DNA from: Burkholderia cepacia
GTDB taxonomy: Bacteria; Pseudomonadota; Gammaproteobacteria; Burkholderiales; Burkholderiaceae
DNA length: 64,000 bases
Assembly (NCBI RefSeq): GCF_001039005.1
Contig: NZ_LDWR01000059.1
Coordinates: 56,750 to 120,749, forward strand
Reading direction: 5' to 3'
The translations under genes and the position numbers were made by a program. Numbering within the stretch: position 1 is the stretch's first letter; the number at the start of each line of letters is the position of its first letter. Positions 24,693-33,205 of the stretch are shown here, in pieces. The notes below the pieces were generated by a model. It did not search any database. It was not told the DNA's origin and saw only the letters and a list, made by a program, of their open reading frames with translations.

Positions 24693-25274
24693 TTACGGCG
24701 CGTGCCGGCGCCCCATCACGACCGCATGCACCGAATCGCCGAGCCGTTCGAGCAGCGCGGTCACGCGTTGCCCGTACAAGTGTGCGGCCAGCGCACCGGC
24801 CGTCCCGACCAGCACGCCGCCCGCCATGTCGAACGGCCAGTGCACGCCCGCGTAGACGCGCCCCCAGGCAATCGCCACGGCCATCGCGGCCATCACGAAC
24901 CCGGTGAGCCGGGTCGTGCCGCCGAGCATCAGGCCGACCGCCAGGCTCCACGCGAACGTCATGTGATCGCTCGGAAACGAGCTGTCCGGCGAATGCGGAA
25001 TCAGTTGCGTGCCGACGCCGGCCATGAACGGGCGCGGCGAGAACCAGAAATGCCCGATCACCTGCGCGAGCGCGAGCGCCACGCATACGCCGACGCCGGC
25101 TTCGATCGCCTGGCGCCGCGTCGGGCGCGCGCCGAAGAGCCAGGTCAGCAACAGCATCGCGGGCAGCGCATAAACGAGCCAGTCGGCGGCGAAGATGGCG
25201 AGGCGGGCCACGCCCGGCTGCGGCGCAACCCCGGCGTTGATGGCGGAAAAGAGGGTGAGATTGAGGTTCTGCAT
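24693..25274 (-). CDS. PAP2-family membrane phosphatase, undecaprenyl-diphosphatase (BcrC)-like
   Basis: 193 residues with five or six hydrophobic helices. The three PAP2 phosphatase motifs are in order: the RP motif HFWFSPRPF, the PSDH motif SSFPSDH, and RVYAGVHWPFD with the last catalytic His and Asp. BcrC-type members recycle undecaprenyl diphosphate at the outer face of the inner membrane; other members act on phosphatidate, so the exact lipid is uncertain. The ribosome site before ATG 25274 is weak. It is probably transcribed alone. Confidence 0.83.
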   Translation of the reverse strand: MQNLNLTLFSAINAGVAPQPGVARLAIFAADWLVYALPAMLLLTWLFGARPTRRQAIEAGVGVCVALALAQVIGHFWFSPRPFMAGVGTQLIPHSPDSSFPSDHMTFAWSLAVGLMLGGTTRLTGFVMAAMAVAIAWGRVYAGVHWPFDMAGGVLVGTAGALAAHLYGQRVTALLERLGDSVHAVVMGRRHAP

Positions 25275-25467
25275 GAATCCGGTTGCGTGGGACGTAAAGA
25301 TTTCGACCGGTTGCCCGGTCGGACACGAACGATGCTAGGGGGCGCCCGCTTAAGCGATGCTTAATTCGGCGGGCATACGGGACAGGGCCCACCCGCAGCG
25401 GCGAACGCACTTAGAGCCTGCACCGCATCACAAGTTCACACAATTGACATATTTCCGCGCGACCGTC

Positions 25468-25506
25468 TCCCGAAAAGGCTCACCCAGCATCCCGTAAAGG
25501 CTCACC
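25468..25506 (-). repeat. Two distant iteron-like 17-mers (inverted relative to the origin array)
   Basis: TCCCGAAAAGGCTCACC (25468-25484) and TCCCGTAAAGGCTCACC (25490-25506) are reverse complements of the origin iteron, about 16 kb left of the array. They lie 22 bases apart in the 440-base gap between the PAP2 phosphatase and the acetoacetate decarboxylase genes. Nothing else recognisable occurs in this gap apart from the likely adc promoter. Confidence 0.75.
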
Positions 25507-25714
25507 TTTTTCACATCGTGACGTCATCGACGTGTGCGAAGATCGGGCCGCCAGGCGCCATCCGAGCCGTTTGCATCGTTCGCCTCAATATTTACGCCGC
25601 AAATACTTTGAAATCGGCAACAATTAATTCCAAATGCGGCATCGCACAACGGCAACGCACAGGCATACGATTACGAGCACTCATCCACGAAGCGATCAAC
25701 AACAAGGAGTCCGC

Positions 25715-26455
25715 ATGAAAACCAGCGATGTCCGATCGAAAGCGTTTGCGATGCCGTTGACCAGCCCTGCCTTCCCGATGGGCCCCTACCGTTTCGTCGA
25801 CCGTGAGTTCCTGATCATCACGTATCGCACCGATCCGGATCGTCTCCGTGAAATTGTCCCCGAGCCGCTGCAGGTCACCGAGCCGCTCGTACATTACGAA
25901 TTCATTCGCATGGCCGATTCGACCGGCTTCGGCGACTACACCGAAAGCGGTCAGGTGATTCCCGTCGAATACAACGGCCAGCCGGGCGGCTACACGCTCG
26001 CGATGTATCTCGACGATCACCCGCCGATCGCCGGCGGCCGCGAGCTGTGGGGCTTCCCGAAGAAGCTCGCATCGCCCACCCTGCACGTGAACACCGACCA
26101 CCTCCTGGGCACGCTCGACTACGGCAAGGTGCGCGTCGCGACCGGCACGATGGGCTACAAGCACAAGGAACTGGATATCGACGAGCAGACGAAGCGTCTC
26201 GCCGGCCCGAATTTCCTGCTGAAGATCATTCCGCACGTCGACGGCACCGCGCGCGTCTGCGAACTGGTGCGCTACTACCTGCAGGACATCAAGATGAAGG
26301 GCGCGTGGACGGGGCCCGCATCGCTCGAGCTGGCGCCGCACGCGCTCGCGCCCGTGGCCGACCTGCCCGTGCTCGAGATCGTCGAAGCCCGGCACCTCGT
26401 CGCAGATTTGACACTGGGCCTTGGCGAAGTCGTCTACGATTACCTGGCTCAGTAA
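25715..26455 (+). CDS. adc: Acetoacetate decarboxylase
   Basis: 246 residues, the family length. The active-site region GGRELWGFPKKLASP contains the Schiff-base lysine, with the expected Arg and Glu residues earlier (YRFVDREFLIITYRTDP). The enzyme decarboxylates acetoacetate to acetone and CO2. AAGGAG lies before ATG 25715. The 3-hydroxybutyrate dehydrogenase gene follows 51 nt downstream and makes acetoacetate, so the operon can drain 3-hydroxybutyrate, a unit of polyhydroxybutyrate, to acetone. Confidence 0.92.
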   Translation: MKTSDVRSKAFAMPLTSPAFPMGPYRFVDREFLIITYRTDPDRLREIVPEPLQVTEPLVHYEFIRMADSTGFGDYTESGQVIPVEYNGQPGGYTLAMYLDDHPPIAGGRELWGFPKKLASPTLHVNTDHLLGTLDYGKVRVATGTMGYKHKELDIDEQTKRLAGPNFLLKIIPHVDGTARVCELVRYYLQDIKMKGAWTGPASLELAPHALAPVADLPVLEIVEARHLVADLTLGLGEVVYDYLAQ

Positions 26456-26506
26456 CACGTCCGCAGTCCTTTCTCCCTGTCAAACCTTTCACCACGGGAA
26501 TTCGAA

Positions 26507-27292
26507 ATGAGCAACCTGAATGGCAAGACCGCAGTCGTCACGGGCGCCGCAAGCGGCATCGGCAAGGAAATCGCACTCGAGCTCGCCAAGGCAGGCGCGG
26601 CCGTCGCGATCGCCGACCTGAACCAGGACGGCGCGAATGCGGTCGCCGACGAGATCATCAAGGCGGGCGGCAAGGCCATCGGCGTCGCGATGGACGTGAC
26701 GAACGAGGAAGCCGTGAACAGCGGCATCGACAAAGTGGCCGAAGCGTTCGGCTCGGTCGACATCCTCGTGTCGAACGCCGGCATCCAGATCGTCAACCCG
26801 ATCGAGAACTACTCGTTCGCCGACTGGAAGAAGATGCAGGCGATCCACGTCGACGGTGCGTTCCTGACGACGAAGGCCGCGCTCAAGCACATGTACAAGG
26901 ACGATCGCGGCGGCGTCGTGATCTACATGGGTTCGGTGCATTCGCACGAAGCGTCGCCGCTGAAGTCGGCATACGTGACGGCCAAGCACGGGCTGCTCGG
27001 CCTCGCCCGCGTGCTCGCGAAGGAAGGCGCGAAGCACAACGTGCGCTCGCACGTCGTGTGTCCGGGTTTCGTGCGCACGCCGCTGGTCGACAAGCAGATT
27101 CCGGAGCAGGCGAAGGAGCTCGGCATCAGCGAAGAGGAAGTGATCAAGAAGGTGATGCTCGGCAACACGGTCGACGGCGTGTTCACGACGGTGCAGGACG
27201 TCGCGCAGACGGTGCTGTTCCTGTCGGCGTTCCCGAGCGCCGCGCTCACGGGCCAGTCGTTCGTCGTTAGCCACGGCTGGTTCATGCAGTAA
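26507..27292 (+). CDS. bdhA: 3-hydroxybutyrate dehydrogenase (SDR family)
   Basis: 261 residues. NAD motif TGAASGIGKEIA, NAG motif SNAGIQIVNP, catalytic Ser in YMGSVHSHEA and YVTAKHG, with the substrate-loop features CPGFVRTPLVDKQIPEQA that are characteristic of D-3-hydroxybutyrate dehydrogenases. It interconverts 3-hydroxybutyrate and acetoacetate with NAD. It sits between adc and the patatin gene in one transcription unit, consistent with storage-polymer or ketone-body metabolism. Confidence 0.93.
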   Translation: MSNLNGKTAVVTGAASGIGKEIALELAKAGAAVAIADLNQDGANAVADEIIKAGGKAIGVAMDVTNEEAVNSGIDKVAEAFGSVDILVSNAGIQIVNPIENYSFADWKKMQAIHVDGAFLTTKAALKHMYKDDRGGVVIYMGSVHSHEASPLKSAYVTAKHGLLGLARVLAKEGAKHNVRSHVVCPGFVRTPLVDKQIPEQAKELGISEEEVIKKVMLGNTVDGVFTTVQDVAQTVLFLSAFPSAALTGQSFVVSHGWFMQ

Positions 27293-27299
27293 CGTCCTC

Positions 27300-27317
27300 G
27301 CCTCCCTGACGGGAGGC
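27300..27317 (+). other. Stem-loop between bdhA and the patatin gene
   Basis: GCCTCCC and GGGAGGC form a 7-bp stem with a TGAC loop just after the bdhA stop. There is no T-tract, so it is more likely an mRNA-processing or attenuation element than a full terminator. Confidence 0.4.
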
Positions 27318-27376
27318 AATTCCCGCACCTTGCCTTTCCTCTCCGCCATCCATGGCGGGATTTCCCGGAGCAATTG

Positions 27377-28594
27377 ATGAAGCCGCACGCCCGAACAGAA
27401 AAGCAGGCCGTCGACGCGGCGGACCTGCAACACGAAGCCGGCGCGCCGGCCCCTGCACGGTCGTTGCCGTACGAGACGATCGCGCTCGTCCTGCAGGGCG
27501 GCGGCGCGCTCGGCGCGTATCAGGCCGGCGTGTTCGAAGGGCTGCACGAGGCGGACGTTCCGCTCGACTGGATCGCGGGCATCTCGATCGGCGCGCTCAA
27601 CACCGCGCTGATCGCCGGCAATGCGCCCGAGCATCGCGTCGAGCGCCTGCGCGAATTCTGGGAAACGATCTGCCAGCCGGCGTTCTTTCCCACGATTCCG
27701 GCCGCGTTCGAATTCGCGCTGTTCAACAGCATCGACCAGATCCGCACGTTCTTCACCGCGTCGCAGGCTGCCAGCGCGATGATGCAGGGCCAGCAGGGTT
27801 TCTTCGTGCCGCGCTTCCCGCCGCCGCTGCCGGGCGTGTCCGACCATCCTGAAAAGATCAGCTGGTACGACACGTCGGCGCTGCGCGCGACGCTGCTGAA
27901 GCTGTGCGACTTCGACCGGATCAATTCGGGCGAGACGCGCGTATCGGTCGGCGCGGTCAACGTCGGCACCGGCAACTTCGTGTACTTCGACAACTCGCGT
28001 ATTCGCCTCGCGCCCGAGCACTTCATGGCGTCCGGTGCGCTGCCGCCCGCGTTCCCGCCCGTCGAGATCGACGGCGAGTATTACTGGGACGGTGGCGTCG
28101 TGTCGAACACGCCGCTGATGGAAGTGCTCCGCGCCCGGCCGCGCCGCGACACGCTCGCGTTCCAAGTCGACCTGTGGAGCGCGCGCGGGCCGCTGCCGCG
28201 CACGATGGCCGACGTCGCCGAACGCACGAAGGACGTGCAGTATTCGAGCCGCACGCGTTTCGTCACCGACACGCTGCAGCGCGAACAGCGTTACCGCAAC
28301 GTGCTGCGCCACGTGCTCGACCAGGTGCCTGAAGCGCAGCGCAAGGCGGATCCGTGGTGCGTCGAGGCCGATGCGATGTCGTGCAGCAAGAAGTACAACA
28401 TCCAGCACCTGATCTACCAGCAGAAGGCGTACGAGCATCACTACAAGGACTATCAGTTCGGTCTGTCGACGATGCGCGACCACTGGTCCGCGGGTCTCGA
28501 CGACATCCGCAAGACGCTCGCAGTGAAGGACGGCCTCGCGCTGCCCAACAACGACGCGGGCTTCGTGACGCACGACATTCACCGCCGCCGGTAA
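27377..28594 (+). CDS. Patatin-like phospholipase with DUF3734
   Basis: 405 residues. The patatin domain (about 37-255) has the oxyanion loop LQGGGALGAYQAG, the nucleophile elbow AGISIGALN and the dyad Asp in WDGGVVSNTP. The C-terminal part matches the DUF3734 extension seen in Burkholderia and Pseudomonas proteins next to bdhA. It is a predicted lipid or ester hydrolase in the cytoplasm or at the membrane. CCGGAG precedes ATG 27377. Its place in the adc-bdhA operon suggests a role in storage-lipid or polyhydroxybutyrate turnover, which is inference. Confidence 0.9.
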   Translation: MKPHARTEKQAVDAADLQHEAGAPAPARSLPYETIALVLQGGGALGAYQAGVFEGLHEADVPLDWIAGISIGALNTALIAGNAPEHRVERLREFWETICQPAFFPTIPAAFEFALFNSIDQIRTFFTASQAASAMMQGQQGFFVPRFPPPLPGVSDHPEKISWYDTSALRATLLKLCDFDRINSGETRVSVGAVNVGTGNFVYFDNSRIRLAPEHFMASGALPPAFPPVEIDGEYYWDGGVVSNTPLMEVLRARPRRDTLAFQVDLWSARGPLPRTMADVAERTKDVQYSSRTRFVTDTLQREQRYRNVLRHVLDQVPEAQRKADPWCVEADAMSCSKKYNIQHLIYQQKAYEHHYKDYQFGLSTMRDHWSAGLDDIRKTLAVKDGLALPNNDAGFVTHDIHRRR

Positions 28595-28654
28595 TGCGCT
28601 GCGCGACGGATCGGCGCGATGCATGCGCCGATCCGTCCTCTTCTCCGATCAGAC

Positions 28655-29119
28655 ATGCCGATTTTCATTGCACTGTTCGCGCTCATCGCTGCTGGATGGG
28701 GCGCGGTTCACCTGTTTCACGTCATCGCCGCGCAGTTCGGCCAGCCGGTCGCGATCGCGGCCGCCGTGCTCGCCGCCGCGATCCTGCTCGCGCTGGTCGC
28801 GTGGTGGATCAAGCGCCGCCGCGACATTGCACCGAACACGAAGGAAGAAGGCTGGACCCACGTCGTGCATCGCGCGTGGGGCGAGTTGCGCGTGTCCGCG
28901 ACGCAGGGGCTGCTGTGGCTGTCGCATGACGGCGCGGACGGCCGCTATACGCTGTCGCAGCTCGACGGTTGCCAGGCCGCGCCGATCGGCGGCCGCTGGC
29001 ATCTCGTCGTGCGCGTGCGCGACGCCGTGCGCAGCGAATGGAAACTGCCGATGACGGACAAGCGCGATGCGCAGCGCTGGGCGCGCGTGCTGATGCTCGC
29101 GAAGGACAACCGGCTGTGA
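28655..29119 (+). CDS. Membrane protein of unknown function
   Basis: 154 residues. Two adjacent hydrophobic helices (about 1-22 and 29-50, with IAAAVLAAAILLALVAWWI) are followed by a basic KRRRD and a soluble domain of about 100 residues predicted to be beta-rich. The start at 28655 is the first in-frame ATG beside the hydrophobic segment; no good ribosome site is visible. It lies 60 nt after the patatin gene and may belong to the same unit. I do not recognise a family. Confidence 0.65.
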   Translation: MPIFIALFALIAAGWGAVHLFHVIAAQFGQPVAIAAAVLAAAILLALVAWWIKRRRDIAPNTKEEGWTHVVHRAWGELRVSATQGLLWLSHDGADGRYTLSQLDGCQAAPIGGRWHLVVRVRDAVRSEWKLPMTDKRDAQRWARVLMLAKDNRL

Positions 29120-29229
29120 CGGACGAATCGACCGGCGCCGTCGTCACGCAGGTTCAACGGTGATTTGCACGGCGTCGCGCCGCTCACGTTTCGACGTAAA
29201 ACGCGCCGCCAGGCACGCGCGGTTCAACT

Positions 29230-29246
29230 TCCCGTAAAAGCTCACC
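29230..29246 (-). repeat. Distant iteron-like 17-mer
   Basis: TCCCGTAAAAGCTCACC, the reverse complement of the origin iteron with one change in the T-run, lies in the 138-base gap between a membrane-protein gene and a LysR gene, about 12 kb left of the array. Confidence 0.72.
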
Positions 29247-29257
29247 TTTGGCCGTTC

Positions 29258-30181
29258 TCAGGCCGTATCGTCACTCGCTGCGGCATTCAGACCGGCCAGC
29301 GTCTCCGCCAGAAAATCCACGCACACGCGCACTTTCGCCGACGCTGCGACGCGTTCCGGATACACGGCCCAGATGTTCGCGGGCTGGATGGCGTCCGGCA
29401 GCACGCGACACAACGCGCCGCGTTCAATCAGCGGCCCCGCTTCCCAGATCGAGCGCAACACGATCCCACGTCCGGCCAGCGCCCATTGCACGGCGACCTC
29501 GCCGTGGTTCGTCGACAGCGCGCCGCCGACCTTCACCGTTGCCGTTTCTCCTCGCACGTTCAGCCGCCAGACGCCGAACGGGTGATCGCGCTCCTTGATC
29601 GCAAGGCAATCGTGCGACGCGAGATCCGCGAGCGAGCGCGGCGTGCCGCGCCTGGCGAGATAGTCGGGCGCTGCGCACAGCACGCGGTAGTTCGCGGCAA
29701 GGCGGCGCGCGATCAGATGATCGGAGATGTCGTCGCCGATGCGCACGTCGAGGTCGTAGCCTTCGCCCGCGACGTCGACGAGCCGGTCGAACAGGTCGAG
29801 GCGCACGTTCAGTTGCGGGTAGCGCACCGTGAAGTCGAGCAGCGCCGGCGCGACGACGTGCCGGCCGAAGCCGAAGCTGCTCGAAATGCGCAGCGTGCCG
29901 CGCGGCACCGTGCGCGTCGTCGACACATCCTCGACGAGATGATCGACGTCGTCGAGAATCTTTTCAGCGCGCGCGAACACGCGTTCGCCGGCTTCCGTGA
30001 CCGTCACGCGGCGCGTCGAGCGATGCAGCAGGCGCGTGCCGAGCTGCGCCTCGAGCAACGCGATGCGCTTGCTGACATAGGCGGGCGACACCGCGAGCTG
30101 CTCGGCAGCCGCGCTGAAGCTCGTCAGGCGGACGACCAGGCTGAACACGCGCAGGTCGTCGAGGTTCGGCGATTTGTTCAC
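29258..30181 (-). CDS. LysR-family regulator of the tartrate/D-malate dehydrogenase gene
   Basis: 307 residues. The N-terminal HTH is typical: LDDLRVFSLVVRLTSFSAAA, then SPAYVSKRIALLEAQLG and LHRSTRRVTVTEAGE. The substrate-binding half follows, with RGTLRISSSFGFGRHVVAPAL. I take GTG 30181 as start, since no ATG lies at the right place; the ribosome site is weak. It is divergent from the dehydrogenase gene across a 117-base gap, the usual layout for a LysR activator and its target (compare DmlR/dmlA and the ttu genes). The effector would be D-malate or tartrate. Confidence 0.88.
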   Translation of the reverse strand: MNKSPNLDDLRVFSLVVRLTSFSAAAEQLAVSPAYVSKRIALLEAQLGTRLLHRSTRRVTVTEAGERVFARAEKILDDVDHLVEDVSTTRTVPRGTLRISSSFGFGRHVVAPALLDFTVRYPQLNVRLDLFDRLVDVAGEGYDLDVRIGDDISDHLIARRLAANYRVLCAAPDYLARRGTPRSLADLASHDCLAIKERDHPFGVWRLNVRGETATVKVGGALSTNHGEVAVQWALAGRGIVLRSIWEAGPLIERGALCRVLPDAIQPANIWAVYPERVAASAKVRVCVDFLAETLAGLNAAASDDTA

Positions 30182-30196
30182 GATTCGTGGAAAGTC

Positions 30197-30222
30197 GATT
30201 AACCTTTCGCGCGATTTTAATC
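30197..30222. promoter_or_regulatory. Inverted repeat in the LysR/dehydrogenase gap, possible LysR site
   Basis: GATTAA (30197-30202) and TTAATC (30217-30222) form an inverted repeat with a 14-base spacer, immediately upstream of the LysR start in an otherwise AT-rich gap. LysR proteins bind such interrupted palindromes near their own promoter. Confidence 0.4.
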
Positions 30223-30298
30223 CAGATGGAAATAAATAGAATGACGTGACGCGCCGCTGCATCCCCCGGCAGCCGGCCGACCAGCCAAGGAGCTTTGC

Positions 30299-31384
30299 AT
30301 GACCGACAGGACCTACAGAATTGCCGTGATCCCCGGCGACGGCATCGGCCGTGAAGTGATGCCCGAGGGCCTGCGCGCACTCACCGCCGTGACCGCGCGT
30401 TTCGGCATTCGTTTCGATTTCGTGCAGATCGACTGGGCCAGCTGCGACTACTACGCGCAGCACGGCAAGATGATGCCGGACGACTGGAAGGCGCAGTTGT
30501 CGGGCATGGACGCGATCCTGTTCGGCGCGGTCGGCTGGCCCGCGACGGTGCCCGATCACATTTCGCTGTGGGGCTCGCTGCTGAAATTCCGCCGCGAGTT
30601 CGACCAGTACATCAACCTGCGGCCCGCGCGCCTGTTCGATGGCGTGCCGTCTCCGCTTGCCGGCCGCCGTGCGGGCGACATCGACTTCATGATCGTGCGC
30701 GAGAACACCGAGGGCGAATACTCGTCGGTCGGCGGCACGATGTTCGAAGGCACCGAGCGCGAAGTCGTGATGCAGCAGTCGATCTTCACGCGTCACGGCA
30801 CCGAGCGCGTGCTGAAATTCGCGTTCGAACTCGCGCAGCGGCGCGCGAAGCGCCTCACCGTCGCGACGAAGAGCAACGGCATCGCGATCAGCATGCCGTG
30901 GTGGGACGCGCGCGCGGCCGAGATGGCCGAACGCTATCCGGAGATCGCCGTCGACAAGCAGCACATCGACATCCTGTGCGCGCGCTTCGTGCTGCAGCCG
31001 GACCGCTTCGACGTCGTCGTCGCATCGAACCTGTTCGGCGACATCCTGTCGGATCTCGGGCCGGCCTGTACGGGCACGATCGGCATCGCGCCGTCGGCGA
31101 ACCTCAACCCCGACCGCACGTTTCCGTCGCTGTTCGAACCCGTGCATGGCTCCGCGCCCGACATCGCGGGGCAATACATTGCGAATCCGGTCGCGATGAT
31201 CTGGTCGGCGGCGATGATGCTCGACTTCCTCGGCAATGGCGCGGGCCCCGAACGCGAAGCGCACGATGCGATCGTCGCCGCGATCGAGGACGTGCTGCGC
31301 ACCGGGCCGCATACGCGCGATCTCGGCGGCCATGCAGGGACGCAGGAAGTGGGCGAGGCGATCGCCGCGCGGATTGCGGGCTGA
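30299..31384 (+). CDS. ttuC: Tartrate dehydrogenase / D-malate dehydrogenase (TtuC/DmlA type)
   Basis: 361 residues of the isocitrate/isopropylmalate dehydrogenase family. N-terminal IAVIPGDGIGREV, then ADEWKxQL-like region DDWKAQLSGMDAILFGAVGWP, RENTEGEYSSVGG with the phosphate-loop and substrate residues, the metal-binding Asp segment FGDILSDLG and FEPVHGSAPDIAG. The YSSVGG form marks the tartrate/D-malate group rather than LeuB. It oxidatively decarboxylates D-malate or oxidises tartrate with NAD. AAGGAG precedes ATG 30299. Divergently regulated by the LysR gene. Confidence 0.9.
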   Translation: MTDRTYRIAVIPGDGIGREVMPEGLRALTAVTARFGIRFDFVQIDWASCDYYAQHGKMMPDDWKAQLSGMDAILFGAVGWPATVPDHISLWGSLLKFRREFDQYINLRPARLFDGVPSPLAGRRAGDIDFMIVRENTEGEYSSVGGTMFEGTEREVVMQQSIFTRHGTERVLKFAFELAQRRAKRLTVATKSNGIAISMPWWDARAAEMAERYPEIAVDKQHIDILCARFVLQPDRFDVVVASNLFGDILSDLGPACTGTIGIAPSANLNPDRTFPSLFEPVHGSAPDIAGQYIANPVAMIWSAAMMLDFLGNGAGPEREAHDAIVAAIEDVLRTGPHTRDLGGHAGTQEVGEAIAARIAG

Positions 31385-31392
31385 CAGTCGAA

Positions 31393-31416
31393 CCCGGCGC
31401 GAGCGATCGCGCCGGG
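31393..31416 (+). terminator. GC-rich stem-loop after the ttuC-like gene
   Basis: A perfect 10-bp stem (CCCGGCGCGA pairing with TCGCGCCGGG) with a four-base GCGA loop starts 9 nt after the stop codon. The following T-run is short. A terminator is likely. Confidence 0.55.
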
Positions 31417-31439
31417 CACGGTTTCACGAATCAGCCGGC

Positions 31440-31825
31440 GGTGAGCAACACGCGATGTGTTTGCGCACCCGTTCAGGTTCCGATGCGCGCGCGGTGAAGT
31501 CGAGCGGTGAGCAACGACACACCGCGACGCGCACTGCTTGCGCTGTCTCTCGTCGCAATCGATTCGATCGGTGAGTGGCACATCACGTGCACGCACACCG
31601 ATCGTCAACACAGCGTCGAATCCGCTCGATGGGTGAGATGCACCGCGCGGTGAAGCACACCGTTGCACGTCGACACTTGCATCACGCGATACCGATGTGC
31701 ACGACAGGTCCCGCATGCACGATGCGATGCCACGTCGATCGGCTCGAAACACACAGTCCGACGCGACATTTCACCTCGTCCCGAAAAACCTCACCTTTGG
31801 CGCGCAGCTCCCGAATTTCCTCACC
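31440..31825. repeat. Intergenic stretch with two iteron-like 17-mers and six GGTGA half-motifs
   Basis: Two sites like the inverted origin iteron occur: TCCCGAAAAACCTCACC (31779-31795) and TCCCGAATTTCCTCACC (31809-31825). Before them GGTGAG or GGTGAA occurs at 31440, 31493, 31506, 31570, 31632 and 31649, in the opposite orientation and without the CGGGA part. No gene is recognisable in the 489-base gap between ttuC and the DUF1348 gene. The half-motifs may be coincidence. Confidence 0.6.
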
Positions 31826-31873
31826 ATCGAACCCGGGTGATGCGTCCGACGATCCGTTGAACGGACGCGAATC

Positions 31874-32353
31874 TCACAGCCCGAGGTCGGACAGCTCGGG
31901 ATGATCGTCCGGACGGCGGCCGAGCGGCCAATGATAAAGACGATCCTTCTCGCGAATCGGCAGGTCGTTGATGCACGCGTAACGATGCGCCATCAGGCCG
32001 TTTTCGTCGAACTCCCAGTTCTCGTTGCCGTACGAACGGAACCAGTTGCCGGCGTCGTCATGCCATTCATACGCAAAGCGCACCGCGATGCGATTGCCGC
32101 CGAACGCCCACAGCTCCTTGATCAGCCGGTAATCGAGTTCGCGCGTCCATTTCCGCTGCAGCAGCCCGACGATCTCGTCGCGGCCGGTCACGAATTCCGC
32201 GCGATTGCGCCATTGGCTTTGCGGCGTATAAGCGAGCGACACGCGCTGCGGGTCGCGCGTATTCCACCCATCCTCGGCGGCGCGCACCTTCTGGCGCGCC
32301 GATTCGAGCGTAAAAGGCGGAACGGGCGGACGGACTTCGGGGGAATCGGACAT
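31874..32353 (-). CDS. DUF1348 / SnoaL-like NTF2-fold protein
   Basis: 159 residues. The sequence AAEDGWNTRDPQRVSLAYTP, SQWRNRAEFVTGRDEI and FAYEWHDDAGNWFRSYGNEN is the conserved core of the DUF1348 family, a cone-shaped NTF2-like fold. Members are common beside TetR regulators but their function is not established. AGGAGC precedes ATG 32353. It is 64 nt downstream of the TetR gene on the same strand, so both are probably one unit under TetR self-control. Confidence 0.88.
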   Translation of the reverse strand: MSDSPEVRPPVPPFTLESARQKVRAAEDGWNTRDPQRVSLAYTPQSQWRNRAEFVTGRDEIVGLLQRKWTRELDYRLIKELWAFGGNRIAVRFAYEWHDDAGNWFRSYGNENWEFDENGLMAHRYACINDLPIREKDRLYHWPLGRRPDDHPELSDLGL

Positions 32354-32417
32354 GGGTTGCTCCTGTTCAGGGTTCTGGCCGCGGACGCCCGCGGCCGGTT
32401 CGGATTCGCTGCATCGA

Positions 32418-33023
32418 CTACCGCGAAACGGTGTCGAGCAGCAGTTCGGCTGTCGCGCGCGCATCGCGCGCCGCGTTTGCATCGCCGCTGACGAGCGCCA
32501 CGCCGATCGCGCCGTCGATCAGCACGAGCCACTGACGCGCAATGCGCGCGAGCCCGCGGCGTTCGATGCCTGTTTCGTCCGCATACGCATCGAACCGCTC
32601 GCGTACGAACGCCAGCAGGCGTGCCTTGTGCGCCCGCGCGACGACGCGCACGGGATCGTCCGCGTCGGGTATCTCGCCCGACGCGTTCAGGAACGCGCAG
32701 CCGTGAAAGTCGGGCTGCCCGAACCAGTCGCGCAACACCTCGAACATGCCGAGCAGTTGCGCGTGCGGTGTCTTGCCGCGCGCATGGGTTGCGTCGACGA
32801 ACCAGCGCATCCAGCGCTCGTCGCGGCGTTCGAGCGCGGCCACCACCAGCGCCTCTTTCGATTCGAAATGCGAATAAAAGCTTTTCCGTGCGGCGCCGGA
32901 GCGCTTCACGATCGCATCGACGCCGGTCGCGTGGATGCCGCCCGAATAAATCAGCGCTTCGGCCGCATCGAGCAGCCGGTCGCGAACGCCTGGTTCGCCG
33001 GAGGGGTCGTGATGTGTGTTCAT
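32418..33023 (-). CDS. TetR-family transcriptional regulator
   Basis: 201 residues. The N-terminal HTH is VRDRLLDAAEALIYSGGIHA, then TGVDAIVKRSGAARKSFYSH, close to TetR consensus. The C-terminal ligand domain has GCAFLNASGEIPDADDPV, typical of a subgroup that controls small detoxification genes. A perfect palindrome lies 11 nt upstream of the start, where it would block its own promoter. The DUF1348 gene is the likely cotranscribed target. Confidence 0.9.
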   Translation of the reverse strand: MNTHHDPSGEPGVRDRLLDAAEALIYSGGIHATGVDAIVKRSGAARKSFYSHFESKEALVVAALERRDERWMRWFVDATHARGKTPHAQLLGMFEVLRDWFGQPDFHGCAFLNASGEIPDADDPVRVVARAHKARLLAFVRERFDAYADETGIERRGLARIARQWLVLIDGAIGVALVSGDANAARDARATAELLLDTVSR

Positions 33024-33034
33024 GGGTTTACGGT

Positions 33035-33048
33035 AGAACGATCGTTCT
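33035..33048. promoter_or_regulatory. Palindromic TetR operator
   Basis: AGAACGATCGTTCT is a perfect 14-bp palindrome that begins 12 nt before the TetR start codon. TetR repressors of this kind commonly bind such sites at their own promoter. Confidence 0.75.
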
Positions 33049-33205
33049 CCACCGTCAACACCCGTGTGAAAAAGCCCTGTCGGCGAGAGGGCTGATCCGC
33101 GGGGTGAGCGCGCGACGGGGCCCGCCGCGTTTACGACATTTTTTCTTGAAGCGGATATGTGACGCTCACTACACTTCGGTCACCCTGTCTGGGCGAAAGG
33201 ACATC

